Of a DNA stretch of 64,000 nt, positions 21,801 to 32,595 are shown piece by piece. The stretch comes from Selaginella moellendorffii. Its lineage: Eukaryota > Streptophyta > Lycopodiopsida > Selaginellales > Selaginellaceae. The position numbers and the translations under genes are program-made. The stretch lies in assembly GCF_000143415.4 (NCBI RefSeq), contig NW_003314329.1, forward strand, positions 971,143-1,035,142, read 5' to 3'. Positions within the stretch are counted from its first letter, which is position 1. The number at the start of each line of letters is the position of its first letter. The notes beneath the pieces were generated by a model. It saw only the letters and a program-made list of their open reading frames with translations, did not search any database and was not told the origin of the DNA.

Positions 21801-24800
21801 CCGTCACAACAGGTGAATCCTGGGTCAACCAAATGTGGAACTCTATGAGACCCGGAGTGAAATATAAGTAAGTAAATACTACTATGGTTTTTTCTCTCTG
21901 ACACGAAGTAATGGTTTTTCTTTCACAGTTGGCTGGCGCCCTTTCTCTATGTATTATACTACTGCATGACAACTTATGTTATCTTAAATCTTATTATTGC
22001 CGTCATCCTGGAGAGGAGCGAACTTACTGACAACCAAAAAAAACAGATACAACGAGTAAGTACCTGGTTTAATAAAAACTTCTGTCGATGATATTTTTCT
22101 CTTTCAGGTAGAACATATGAAACTACTGAGGCGGATGCATAGCAGGGCTTATATACGAAGCGGAAGCTGGGTTGTAGACGCTGTGGAAGGAGCCCAGGCC
22201 GGTTTCAAAAAGGTGGCATCTCGGGTTTTAAGCATGAATGTGAGGGCATTGAAAGACGGTAGCAGACGGGATGAACGAGAAAGAAGACGAACAAGGGATG
22301 GAGGATCTGAACCAGCCAGTAGTGGACAGTCGGAGCTTCCAGGGGCAGTTTCTGAGCAGCCAGCAGGCAATACAAGCGTCACATTACAGCCCTCAACATC
22401 TGCTGCTGCAGAAAAATCCCGCACCAGTTCTGAAGCAACATCAGAGAAGTTGCATCGCCGCTCTTCTCAAGTTATTCAAACGTCCGGCTTTCCAACCGAT
22501 ATTGGCGAAAGGCGGGAGTCGAGAACTGCACTAGAGAGCGCAGTTCTCACGCTTGCAACAATGACCAAGCCACCTGTCGTAAGGGCTCCAAGCAGAATGG
22601 ACAGGAGGCTGAGCCGGAAAATGAGTAGAACCGCCAGCAAAAGACAGTCGTTTCAGCTAGCTGAGTACGAGGAGCTTGAGAAGAGCATTGCAACTTTAGA
22701 GAGGCCGTGGTACTTGCAAGAAGGGTCACTTCTTCTGTTTGGACAAGGAAACGCCGTCAGGAACTTGTGCCAGCTAGTTGTGGGAAGTGTTTGGTGGTGG
22801 TGGTTCTCAATGTTTTGGGCTGTTATCAGCGTGTGGACTGTGGTCGAGATGAAGCCGAATGGCGATCCCCTCGTTCTCAAGTCCTTCCTGCCTGTACTGC
22901 ACAACCTCGTGTTTGTGGTAAGCATCTCAGTTCCATGCTCTGATTTCTTATGCTATGTGATTGGAACAGGTATTCTTCGCGGAGCTTCTCATGAGAGTTA
23001 TCTCTCAAGGCCTGATCTTCACTCCCGACGCCTACATGGGGGACTTTTACAACCTGATCGACGTTTTTATACTTATCATCGACGCACTTAACATGAAAAC
23101 TACGTGGAGCGAGAATTCAGCAAGGCCTATTCACGCTCTGCTTGCGCTCCGGCCGTTTCGATTCGTGTGTCGACTCACCGGGTTGAAGAGTTTATTCGGT
23201 AATCTAGTGAGTACCTGTCCGGCGATTGCGTCAGTTTTGCTATTCACTTTCACCATCTTTGCAATCTTCGGCTCTATCGCTATTCAACTCTTTCGTGGCC
23301 ACCTTTACTCTTGTAACGACACTAATGTGAGTCACCGAGCCTACTGCACGGGCTATTACATCAACAAAGTCTCGCTTATGGCTCCTCGTGCATGGACCAA
23401 TCCTACGTTCCACTTCGATGACATTGGCAACGCTCTTCTCACCCTGTTTATCACGTCTAGCTTCGACAATTGGGTTGGAAACTGGTTATATCCGGTCATG
23501 GACATTGCTCCCGAGAATCATCAGCCCCGCCGAAACCACAGCCCGGTTTACGCTCTTTTCATGGTGGCCTTTGTCTGCGCTGGAGGTTTTTTTATAATGC
23601 GAGTTTTCGTGGGAGTGTTCATCAACGAGTTTGGAGTTAGATCCGGTTCCAAGCTTCTGACAGAACGGCAGAAGCTCTGGAGGGACATGAACCGTATAAT
23701 TCAGAAGATGAGACAGAGACCGGTGCCGCGGCCGCAGAAAGATCCCATCAGGAAGTTTTGCTATCATTTGGTCCATCATAAGTACTATCCCCACGGTATG
23801 GTAATCGTCATTCTTAGTTACTGCGCATTTCTGGCCTCTCATGTTGCCAACCAGACCAAGGCAACCTCCAGAAGCCGGCAGAAACTTCATTGTTTCTACA
23901 CAACTCTCTTCTTGGTAGAGATGTTGCTGAAGATAATTGGTAATGAGGTGAGTACAATCAACAACAAACTCTCGGCTACTCTTCTAACTTCTTTCTTTTT
24001 CTTTTTCGGTGAGTGCAGTTTAGCGTTTACAAACATGACCACGCTAGTCATTTGGAAGCTGCGCTCTCCTTGACAGCTGCTGCGTGTTTGTTGCCTAAGA
24101 AAGGCTCGCCTCGTCAAACTATAGGCCGCGTTGCATACAGCTTGCGGCTTTTTTGCCTTATTCCTCACATTCCAAGGGCCCGGGTGCTGATAAACACTAT
24201 AATCGTCTGCTTCCCAAGCATGGCAGAGATCATGGCTCTTCTCATGATCTGCCTCTTCGCGTTCTCGGGCATTGGCTTTCAAATGTTTAGCCAAGTGAAG
24301 GATGGAGTTTGCATTGGGCCTGCCATCAACTTCAGGAGCTTTGTAAACTCGTTCATCACCGTATTTCAGGTGCACAATGTTTTCACAAGTTGGCACAGAT
24401 TAACTCTGTAGTCTTACAGGTGACAACTGCTGATAACTGGTCTTGCATTATGGGCGATGTTATGGTGGCGCCGCCATACTGCACGAAAGGTTCGTCGCTA
24501 ATGGCAAACGACTGCGGTTTTCCTGTAGCGGGCGTTGTCTACTTTGTGGCGCTCATCGTCGTGGCAAACAACATATTCATGAACTTGTTCGTGGCTATTA
24601 TCTTGGACGTGATCACTTTCGGGCTGGTGAACGAGAACTCGATGATCACTCCGAATCATCTCGAGGACTACAGGGTCCTATGGTCCAAAGACGCATTTGA
24701 TCCGAGGTAACTTCCACATTTTCTCTGCTCTTTTCCTCGGAGCCTTTATGCATGCGTACGGATTTGGCAGGGGAACTGGATTTATTGGCATTCACAAGCT

Positions 24801-25334
24801 CAGGAATTTTGTGAATTCTCTCGGGATTCCTTTGGGACGTCGACACAATGCCTCGTCAGAATGGTGAGCTATAGAAGCCTTAACATTCATCGAGATATGA
24901 TTTGATTCTTGTTTCTTGCCGAGACAGGTACGCAAGGATAGAGTACGAAGTCATGAGCTTCCGAGTTCCAAACAAAGGAATTCCTTTCAAGCAACTCCTT
25001 GAGACGCTAACACTCTACAAGATTGGACCCACGGTAACACAAAAATATTTCTAGCTCGTTCTAAACGCTAGCTATAATTCGTCACCAGGGCCTTCCACTC
25101 TCGCTACGAATCGAGAGGGAGAAACACATCCAGGGCATTTACAGAGGTGGCGCGGTCATCAAAATCCAAGCCGCGTGGAGGGGACATCTGGTGAGAAGAG
25201 TTAAGCTGAGAAAGAAAGAAGAAGAGACTGAAAAGGAGATTGAGAGGACGAGAGAAAAGGGGAGGCCGGAGGAGATAGAAAAGGAGGAGAAACTCAAAAG
25301 TGAATCAATTTTGTTAGAAGATCTAAAAACCTGA
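18842..25334 (+). CDS. Four-domain voltage-gated cation (calcium-type) channel
   Basis: Twenty-three in-phase exons give about 1736 residues: 18842-18930, 18987-19203, 19261-19385, 19439-19579, 19638-19745, 19793-19910, 19973-20097, 20152-20260, 20329-20400, 20462-20528, 20584-20687 (GC donor), 20740-21199, 21259-21348, 21402-21544, 21623-21867, 21929-22055, 22108-22917, 22970-23947, 24019-24369, 24420-24706, 24771-24863, 24928-25033, 25089-25334. Four repeats of S1-S6 are visible. S4 helices have spaced basic residues (ILRAFRALLVLK; VRVLRWFYLSKK; LLALRPFRFVCRL; GRVAYSLRLF). Pore motifs two residues before Trp are LEGW (E373), TGESW (E721), FDNW (D1216) and ADNW (D1498), an E-E-D-D ring as in T-type calcium channels. 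The C-terminus has an EF-hand-like segment (about 1583-1610) and an IQ motif (about 1679-1694). Expected at the plasma or flagellar membrane as a Ca2+ channel; ion selectivity is inferred. Confidence 0.9.
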
Positions 25335-25488
25335 CTAGTAAAATGTAAAATGCTATTCTTTCTTTTGAAAAGATGGTGGATGTGGATGCTCCAACAATGT
25401 AGTAGCTCGTTTCATTATTCCAGGAGATTATAGAAACCATGTCTCGGTCGCTATAGTAGTTTCTCGACGCTAACATCGGGGGCGATTG
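25335..25488. other. Shared 3' region of two convergent genes
   Basis: 154 bp separate the channel stop codon from the stop codon of the minus-strand WVD2-like gene, so their 3' UTRs almost certainly overlap. Confidence 0.5.
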
Positions 25489-27395
25489 TTATGATACTGC
25501 GATAGCAGAGGAAGAACTCCCGCCTATCTGTTTTGCTCCCTGTTTGGAAGGAGCTCCGGCGGCTGTGTCTTTCGATTTGTTGAGATGGTGGCTTGGATGA
25601 TCGTTGTGAGGTTGAGACTTGGAAGCTCTCGGATTAGCCTGGTGGTAGACAAAAGTTGTAGGAAGGTCAAGTCAGACCGAAAAAAAGAAAAAAAAAAGAA
25701 AAAAAAAAAAAGAGAATTCGGTCACCTTTCTCACATCAGGTTTGGTGGATGGCTCTTGGTAAAACCCAGGCATCGGAGTCGCTTTAAAATTCAGGCCCCG
25801 CCGAAGCTCTTTGATTTCTGCTTGCGTCTCTTCCTGCGGAGCAATGCTCAGGATTAGAACGCCACGCTGATACGATCAGCAAGTTTAAACACCTGTGTCT
25901 TTGCTTGGATCTTGCTCTTTTCAGCCGCCTTGGCACTTTGTTTCTCTTCCATTCTCCGGTTAAACTGTTCCAAAGCACTCTGATCAACACCACTCCAAGA
26001 AAAAAAAAGAAGCCAGCAACTAGCAAAAAACAAGCTTCACCTCTTTTCTCTTCTGGGCACGCTCGTTGCTCTTGAAGGCGAATCCGTTCGCGGTACCAGT
26101 AGCACTGCCATTCGGTCTGGTGCTTTTCTCCTTGTCCTTCGATGACGGCGGCCTGTGGATAGCGTTAAGTTCCACAGCTTGTTGCATGCACACAAACATG
26201 TCTGGGCAGGAAACGAGACAAGCTCAAAAGGATACACCGCACTTTCATTCTTTGTGCTGGCGACTCGGCTGGACCTGTCACAAGACATGTGCTTTTAAAG
26301 TGAGCAACCGATGTTCACAAGCAAAGCCACCTTACTTACGCGACAGACTTTTTCCCTGTCAATTGTTCCGTCGTTGTTTTGCTTGTCACCTGCATTCAAG
26401 AGACGACCACAGCAGCTAAGTGGTTTCAACGTCAGCAATTTAATCTCACCTGCGGTGCGCGAACTCCCGGAACAAGTCCCTGTTTTGAATTCCACTTGTT
26501 GATAACCTGCTGCTCCGTGGCACTAGCGCGTGCTGATTTTGTTTTTCTGCTCTGTGATGCTGCTGCTAAAACGCTTGCGGGAGCAGTGGCATCGCTCTTC
26601 ACTCCAGTTCCTCCTTTAAGAATCGTCTTTTTGTTTGCCAGGCTTAAATCTGCTGCCTGCAAGGTCTACAGAAAAATAACAAAATCGTGAGAAGCATCTT
26701 TAAAACTCGGAAGTGGAAGAGATATGGACTCACCTTGGCAGAAAACACTGTGGAGTTTGTCGACTCTTCGTCCACTTCTTCCTTGGAATTCATTGTTGTT
26801 TGCTGCTCGGAATAAATAGCTGACTCCATCGGACACTGTACGTCCACCTGTGTTGCCAATGCTGACGCTAACGGCTCTTGTTCTTCATGGCCTTCCACTT
26901 GATCCATTCTCTCCTCTGGATCATTTGTGTACTCCACAGCTCCTTCCTTTTCTTCTTCTTCTTCCTTTTTTTCTTCTTTTTCTTCTTCTTGTTCTTCTCC
27001 TTCCTCTTGTTCTGCGTGTTCTTCGTGTTCTTCTAGTTGCGGGATTGGTTCTTGGTCACCAGAGACGGCCTTTTTCTCCAGTGACACTGTTCGTATATAG
27101 TGATCGAAGAATGCAGCCTTCCTGGCGACCGATCCGGGGCTTGCAGCCCTGCTCACATCTTCCTGGAACTCTTTGGGTATAGAATTCCATCGCTTTACCG
27201 CTAAGTTCTTGACAGTCTCGATGGAGCTCCTCCCAAAGAAGATCGACACGCCTTCCTTCTCGGGAGCAATCTAAGAAACAAATTCAGACAAGCGCTCCGA
27301 GCGAAGTGAGAAAGACATTATTTTTTTACCTGATCGCTGTGGCCGGCGCCGCTGATCTTCTTGCCGGGGCTGGAATCGCAGGAGAAGGCCCCCAT
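25489..27395 (-). CDS. WVD2-like (WDL) TPX2-domain microtubule-associated protein
   Basis: Nine minus-strand exons are proposed (27395-27330, 27270-26734, 26665-26450, 26355-26340, 26274-26238, 26152-26041, 25979-25893, 25833-25726, 25638-25489), giving about 442 residues. The N-terminal motif SIFFGRSSIETVKN..ARKAAFFDHY matches the WDL head. A Glu/Lys-rich acidic block follows. The TPX2 C-terminal domain (about residues 315-393) shows FAFKSNERAQKRKE, EIKELRRGLNFKATPMPGFY and a following EPSTKPD. WVD2/WDL proteins bundle and stabilise cortical microtubules and set anisotropic cell growth. Two exons are tiny (16 and 37 nt); skipping either breaks the frame. Their splice sites fit, though the donor after the 37-nt exon (GCG/GTGTAT) is weak. 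The start ATG is inferred from frame and position. Confidence 0.82.
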
Positions 27396-28096
27396 TTCGT
27401 CCCTAGGCCGCTACCATATGGCAGAGGCTCATTGAGAAGGCGGAGATCACTCACCGCATTGCGCTGCTCGCCGCGATCCTTGCTTTCGAGGCATGATTCG
27501 CGAGCGCCAGCGCCGGATTCTTCCTCGTCCTAGCTTGCTGCTTCTGGTGGAGATCGAGGGGCGCAGGCGCTGGAATGGCGGCCAGGGCTGTGCAGAGAAA
27601 GATCCATCACAGAGGAATGGAACTAGCGGCCAAAGCCAAGGAAAGAAGAACCTCGTTTTAGCTAAGATGATCAATTAGTGTTGATACGTGACCTGCAACC
27701 TAATCACTGTGGGCCCTATAGCTTTGCATCGAAGGTTCGATCCTAGCAAACCCAAATTATTGTGGGTATAAAATCCTATTATTGTATAAAATCTTATCTA
27801 AATTAAATTAATATTTAAAAAATGATACGCTTTTCTTGAAACAAAATTTTGTTTACTTATTTATTTATACTAAATATTTTGACTTATTGAAATATTAAAA
27901 ATTTGACTTGGTGTACAAAAAGTTTATACATTTTATAATTTATAAACATAAGATTAATCTAAATAAATATCAACTAAACTGTTCAAATATATTCTAGGTA
28001 TATCCACTATTGGCTTAGGTTTGCTTAAGCAAACAAAAAATTCAAGGCTACTCATCAAATTAAATTTAATATTTTATTTATATTAAAATGGTTTAA
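27396..28096. other. Transition from genic island to AT-rich region
   Basis: The first 280 bases are GC-rich promoter/5' UTR of the WDL gene. From about 27690 base composition shifts sharply to AT-rich and stays so to about 31100. No gene was recognised. Confidence 0.5.
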
Positions 28097-28972
28097 TTAA
28101 CAAGGATAGGTATTTGATGACCATCTATCCTTAATATAAGGATGATGAGAAAACACTCTTTGAAAAGATTCATATAATACCAAGTTACAGTCATTTTGTA
28201 AAGATAAAAAGCAATTTACTTTATCACAAAAAATATTTGGAGACCAAATAACATTATAGTTATTAGAATATAAAACTATATTTCCATCTATTTGCATTTT
28301 AAATTCACAGTTTTTATATTTATTTGAACCTACATACCATTTTATTTTTTGTTTTATGTATAAAGCCAAAATACAATTTAGATGTAAATATAAAAGAGCT
28401 TTTTTATTTGGAGATAATAAAAATTGTGAACCTCTTAAGTAATAAGAAGGTAAAGTACTCATTAATGTTGTAATAGAAATTCTACAATCCTTTAACGTAT
28501 TAGTTTTAATATTTAAATTCTCTAATCTTTTTGGTTGATGAAAGTTTTTAATAATATACTCAATTGCATAATAATCAGTTACTATTGTAATAAATGTTGC
28601 TCGTAAATTTTGTATTGTATAACGATATCTTTGTAATAAATTATTTAGTTGATTTCTCACATTAGTCCCATGATCATATTGAAGAGTATCATCATTTGCA
28701 CTACATTGATCATAGTGTTTTCCAGATGTACTGTATACCCACATCTGATTAACAATATTTAATGGACCAACATTATCATCTTGTATTGTGAATGGAAATT
28801 CCATACTTTGTCCTTTAGGCAATTCTTCTGAGGATATATTATTAATCATTAATTCCATTGCATATAAAATTAAATCAACACTCTCTCGACTTATTTTACC
28901 ATTTCCCCCATATTCAATTACAGAATTAACTTTAAAGCATAAACATAATATAAAGAAACTTATTAATTTCAT
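28097..28972 (-). CDS. Secreted protein with C-terminal bulb-type-lectin-like domain
   Basis: An intact 291-codon ORF in very AT-rich DNA. Residues 1-17 form a signal peptide (Lys-Leu start, then a Phe/Ile/Leu/Cys core ending KVNS). Residues about 20-185 match no family I recognise. The C-terminal 105 residues resemble a beta-prism II (bulb-type) lectin: successive strands FLLSPNKK, FKMQIDGNIVLYS and LSLQNDCNLVLYE, each ending near a Trp-Ser, with paired Cys residues. The canonical mannose site QxDxNxVxY is present in modified form (QIDGNIVLY, QNDCNLVLY). Such domains bind mannose glycans and are used in defence. Its codon use is far more AT-rich than the genes to its left, so it may be a horizontally acquired or rapidly evolving gene. 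No introns are needed. Confidence 0.68.
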   Translation of the reverse strand: MKLISFFILCLCFKVNSVIEYGGNGKISRESVDLILYAMELMINNISSEELPKGQSMEFPFTIQDDNVGPLNIVNQMWVYSTSGKHYDQCSANDDTLQYDHGTNVRNQLNNLLQRYRYTIQNLRATFITIVTDYYAIEYIIKNFHQPKRLENLNIKTNTLKDCRISITTLMSTLPSYYLRGSQFLLSPNKKALLYLHLNCILALYIKQKIKWYVGSNKYKNCEFKMQIDGNIVLYSNNYNVIWSPNIFCDKVNCFLSLQNDCNLVLYESFQRVFSHHPYIKDRWSSNTYPC

Positions 28973-31109
28973 ATTTTATTAAAAGGATTACTAGTTAAAT
29001 ATTAACTTCTGTATATATCATGGTTTTAAAATATACATAGTCCAAATAAATAGTTAATATATTATTATACTTTAAGTAATGTTCAGACAAAAATAATGTC
29101 TGTTAGTCATGGTTATTTTTATGTATTTTTGGTGTTTTTAAAACAAACAATAGAATATCTTTAAAGATACTTGAATTCCAACACGGCTTCATTTCTAAAG
29201 AAAGATTCCTGGTTCCAGCCTCAAGGACATAATATTACCATTGACAAGAATATTTTAAGAATACTTTGGCACACTAAAGAATATTCTGTTAAAATTTTAG
29301 AAGTAATATTTTTATTAGATAGGTATTTTGAACCAAATTAATAATTTTTATAATATTTAGATCTGTGTAAAGTACCAGTATCTAATCTTAGTTGCAATAG
29401 TTGCTATTTAATAGGGGTTTTTCCTTATCAACTAGTTTACAGAAGAAATTATTATTTTAATATTTTATAATTAGTAGCATCCTCTTATTTAATGTATATC
29501 TATATTTAGTTTTTTAATATTACTCTAAAATCCCTATTATAAGTAATTCTTAATGTAATTTTTAAATAAAAATTAATTTATATTATATTAAATTCAAATA
29601 AAATACCAATATCCTATGCTTTTTTAATATTATGAACACCTCATGTTCAAATATTATAGGGTGATAAATCCAAAGTTTAACATTCATCCCATGAATTATA
29701 TAATATATAAAATACATATGTTCGCAAAGGATAAAAGACTTACCAAATGTTTAACATTGAAAAAGATATATTGTAACTTGGGAATTGGATGATTGTAATG
29801 TTGCAAAACTTTTTGTTATAATATCAATTTGTAATGTTTTTGAGTATGTTGCTTTTACTTTCTTTGACCAAGTATTTGTAATCTTCATATGTGAGTATAT
29901 TGCCTTTACTTTCTTTGACCAAGTATTTGTAATCTTCATATGTATATTGCTTCTTTTTTTCAGAAAAGTGCTAAAGTTGAGCTTGTGGTTCTGGATGTAA
30001 AGCACTCTTCAAATTCAAAGCTTGTTTCAACCAAAACTTGAAACTTCAAATTTATCAAGTTCACCTATTCTTCAACTAGCAAAATATGTGATACATGTTA
30101 TGGTTTTTGGATAATTTGTGTTATAATAGACTATATGTGCAAAACTTTTGTTAGATAGAACCATATAAACTAATCACAATGTTGTGAAGGATCATTATAT
30201 TGTCATCATCCCCAAAAACAAGGTGCTAGAGTGTATAAAGTTCCTATGATAATCTACTTACCACATAATTTTCCTATAATCTGAGTAAAACACTTGACTA
30301 CAGATCTTGCTCCAAGTTAGCATATAACCACTCAATCTTATGAATCTTTTGTGTTTTGATTTGGAAGCACCTAAGCTCTTAGTTGCTCGGAAGCATTAGT
30401 CCTTCTCGTTCTTTAGTAACATACTTGTACTCGGAATGGTGCAAATTTGTTAGTTGCTTCGGCTCACTTGCTTGTTGCCTTCTTCTAATAGTTTCAAGGT
30501 TCCTAATTAGTTTTTTTGTAAATTGAATTTCAAGATCATTTAAAGCTAATCTTATTGCTTTTATGAGCTTGTGACTAGAAAATTGTGTTGATGTTATAAT
30601 AGATAAGCATGCCACTAAATCCTCAAGATTTGGTCTATTTCCTATAATTTAGTTTTTTATATAAATGTGCATAAAGGTCTTTTGTAGAATAGAAATGACC
30701 AAATCATTCCAGCAAGCTTTAAATAGAGGTACATATTTAGAGCCACCTATTTTTACTAGCCACATCGCATGGTAATCTCAATAAGATTTGTTATTAGAAA
30801 TTGGGTAGCAACTATTTTAGAACTCATCTACAATAAAAAAAAATTAATAAAAAAGATCAATGCTAATATTTGCTTACATGAGAAATAATTAAAGTCCCCT
30901 GATGTGAAAAACAAGTGAACCATCATGCTAACCATGTTTGTAGTCCTAGAATGGCTTTCTCATATGCATTACCTCCATCCCACTACAAAAGTATAAACTT
31001 GTATTGCTTTTTTACATTTTCTAAAGTGTTTGGAGCTTTTAATCACTAGCATAACTGATTGTGCTTATCATGGTATTTAACTCAAATGCATTTTTCGTAT
31101 GTTCATGTA
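28973..31109. other. AT-rich intergenic region, no gene recognised
   Basis: Low-complexity AT-rich DNA. A minus-strand 78-codon frame at 30379-30615 has a plausible amphipathic, Lys/Glu-rich composition but no recognised motif and is flanked by stops; it may be a transposon remnant. A 51-bp tandem duplication lies at 29841-29942. Confidence 0.5.
29841..29942 (+). repeat. 51-bp perfect-length tandem duplication
   Basis: Two adjacent 51-bp copies (29841-29891, 29892-29942) both run from TGAGTAT through CTTTGACCAAGTATTTG to CTTCATATG and differ at only two or three positions. Confidence 0.85.
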
Positions 31110-31267
31110 GTGTAAATGATTAAATTTTCTATTTTACTTTAATCACTTAACTACACCTTTAGCCACTTGGAGGAGTCTCACTCATAACTTCCATAAGTTT
31201 TATTCTTGACTTAGAGACATATTATCCCCAAGAATGGCATTTATGCCATTTAGCCTTTGCACTTGGT

Positions 31268-32115
31268 TGTAGCGCACTTGAATTTGGAGCCGAACTCCAA
31301 GCCCATTGCACTACGAAACGAGGGTTCGGTACAATCCCATGAGCACCAACTCCCCGTATCCAGCACCTGCACGCAAAATGGTGTTAGACGGAGTTTGGCA
31401 CAATTTTGGCATATTGATGGCCTAACGTGAGGAGGAGGGTACCACACCGACTAGAGTAGCAATGTCTCAGGTGGTCAGACATGCATTCCAATCACTATCT
31501 CTACTATACATTTGGAACCCCCTATATCCCCCCCCCCTTGAGGAACATATGCTTTGGGCTTTCACCCCGAGTCTCCCTTAGCTAGGAGTTAGTCTCTGGG
31601 ACAAGCTTAAATCTTACTAAATATGGGATGTCCTTAGATTATGAATTTAGATGTGGGACAAACACCATTGTGTTCAGGCCGATCTCTACATTCCATAGAT
31701 ATGCCAAATGAGTAAATCTAGACACTTCCCATAAATAGCATTTGGGACCAAAATGAGACTAACACAAAGGGCATGATAGCGAGGGTGTTTGGCAGACATG
31801 ATAAGCTATCATCCAGCGATATTAAGGGACTAGTCTTAACACGCAAGAGTTCTTGTCACTAGCAAGTGCAAAACAAAACGAGACAGGAACTCCTTACCGG
31901 GCTAAGTATGCTTAGCTAATAGCACGTAGGAATTCCGTCCTTATACTCGTCTGGTCTAAGTACACTCAAAATGCTTAGTTAACTCCACTAGCACAAGAGG
32001 GGCTACCAAAGGGATCCAACTGTACTGACATTCTGTCGTCATGGCAGTAAAAAAAGAGTGTCTGTAAGAACTGGCCGACAAGTATCTTTCGATACCCGAA
32101 GTCACATTCGCAACA
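31268..32115 (-). repeat. 3' LTR of element C
   Basis: 848 bp, TG...CA ends. It aligns over most of its length with the inverted sequence 63078-63981 of element E and with the split 5' LTR of C. It contains the shared LTR word CTTTGGGCTTTCACCC and a C-rich tract. Confidence 0.8.
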
Positions 32116-32130
32116 CTCTCCCCCCCTTAG
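32116..32130 (-). promoter_or_regulatory. Polypurine tract of element C
   Basis: On the minus strand this reads CTAAGGGGGGGAGAG immediately before the 3' LTR, the expected plus-strand priming site. Confidence 0.8.
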
Positions 32131-32595
32131 GGAAGATTGATGTCCTCGTCGATGCATACCCGAGTCTAGCAAATTGTCAAGGAAACAACTCCGAAAGTTA
32201 ACGGAAAGCACACTATGTGGGAAACACATCGACTTAAATGAGTTATGGAACGACCTCTCCTCTACGTCTAAAGACGTTAAGACTCAGACACCCTCTGGCC
32301 GTCACTAACAAGGAAATGACTAATGAAGTTAGCCACCCTTGCTACTTCGAGGACCACTCGGCTTACAAAGGAATGATACATCCCTGCCCGCAGGGACATA
32401 GGGAGAAGGCTAGAGGCCTAACTTCCCCTGAGCAAGAAATCAACCCCGTCGGGAAGATTTAAACAACTATTATAAATTGGTAGATTAAGTTATTTACGCA
32501 ACCACGCCCCTTTTCAAAAATGAGTTATTGAGAGAGAGGCAGGGATTTGTGATCAGTCTATAATAGTTATCCCTATGGTTATGGATTGGACCCAT
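32131..32595. other. 3' untranslated internal part of element C
   Basis: No ORF. It continues after the element A insertion at 40089, the junction being marked by the CCCAT target duplication. Confidence 0.6.

Noticed and set aside
25678-25715. A-rich tract as a poly(A) tail of a retroposed gene
   Set aside because: On the minus strand it is a pyrimidine tract inside an intron of the WDL gene, before a normal acceptor.
27306-27533. 75-codon plus-strand ORF upstream of the WDL gene
   Set aside because: Lies antisense to the first exon and promoter of the WDL gene; composition explains it.
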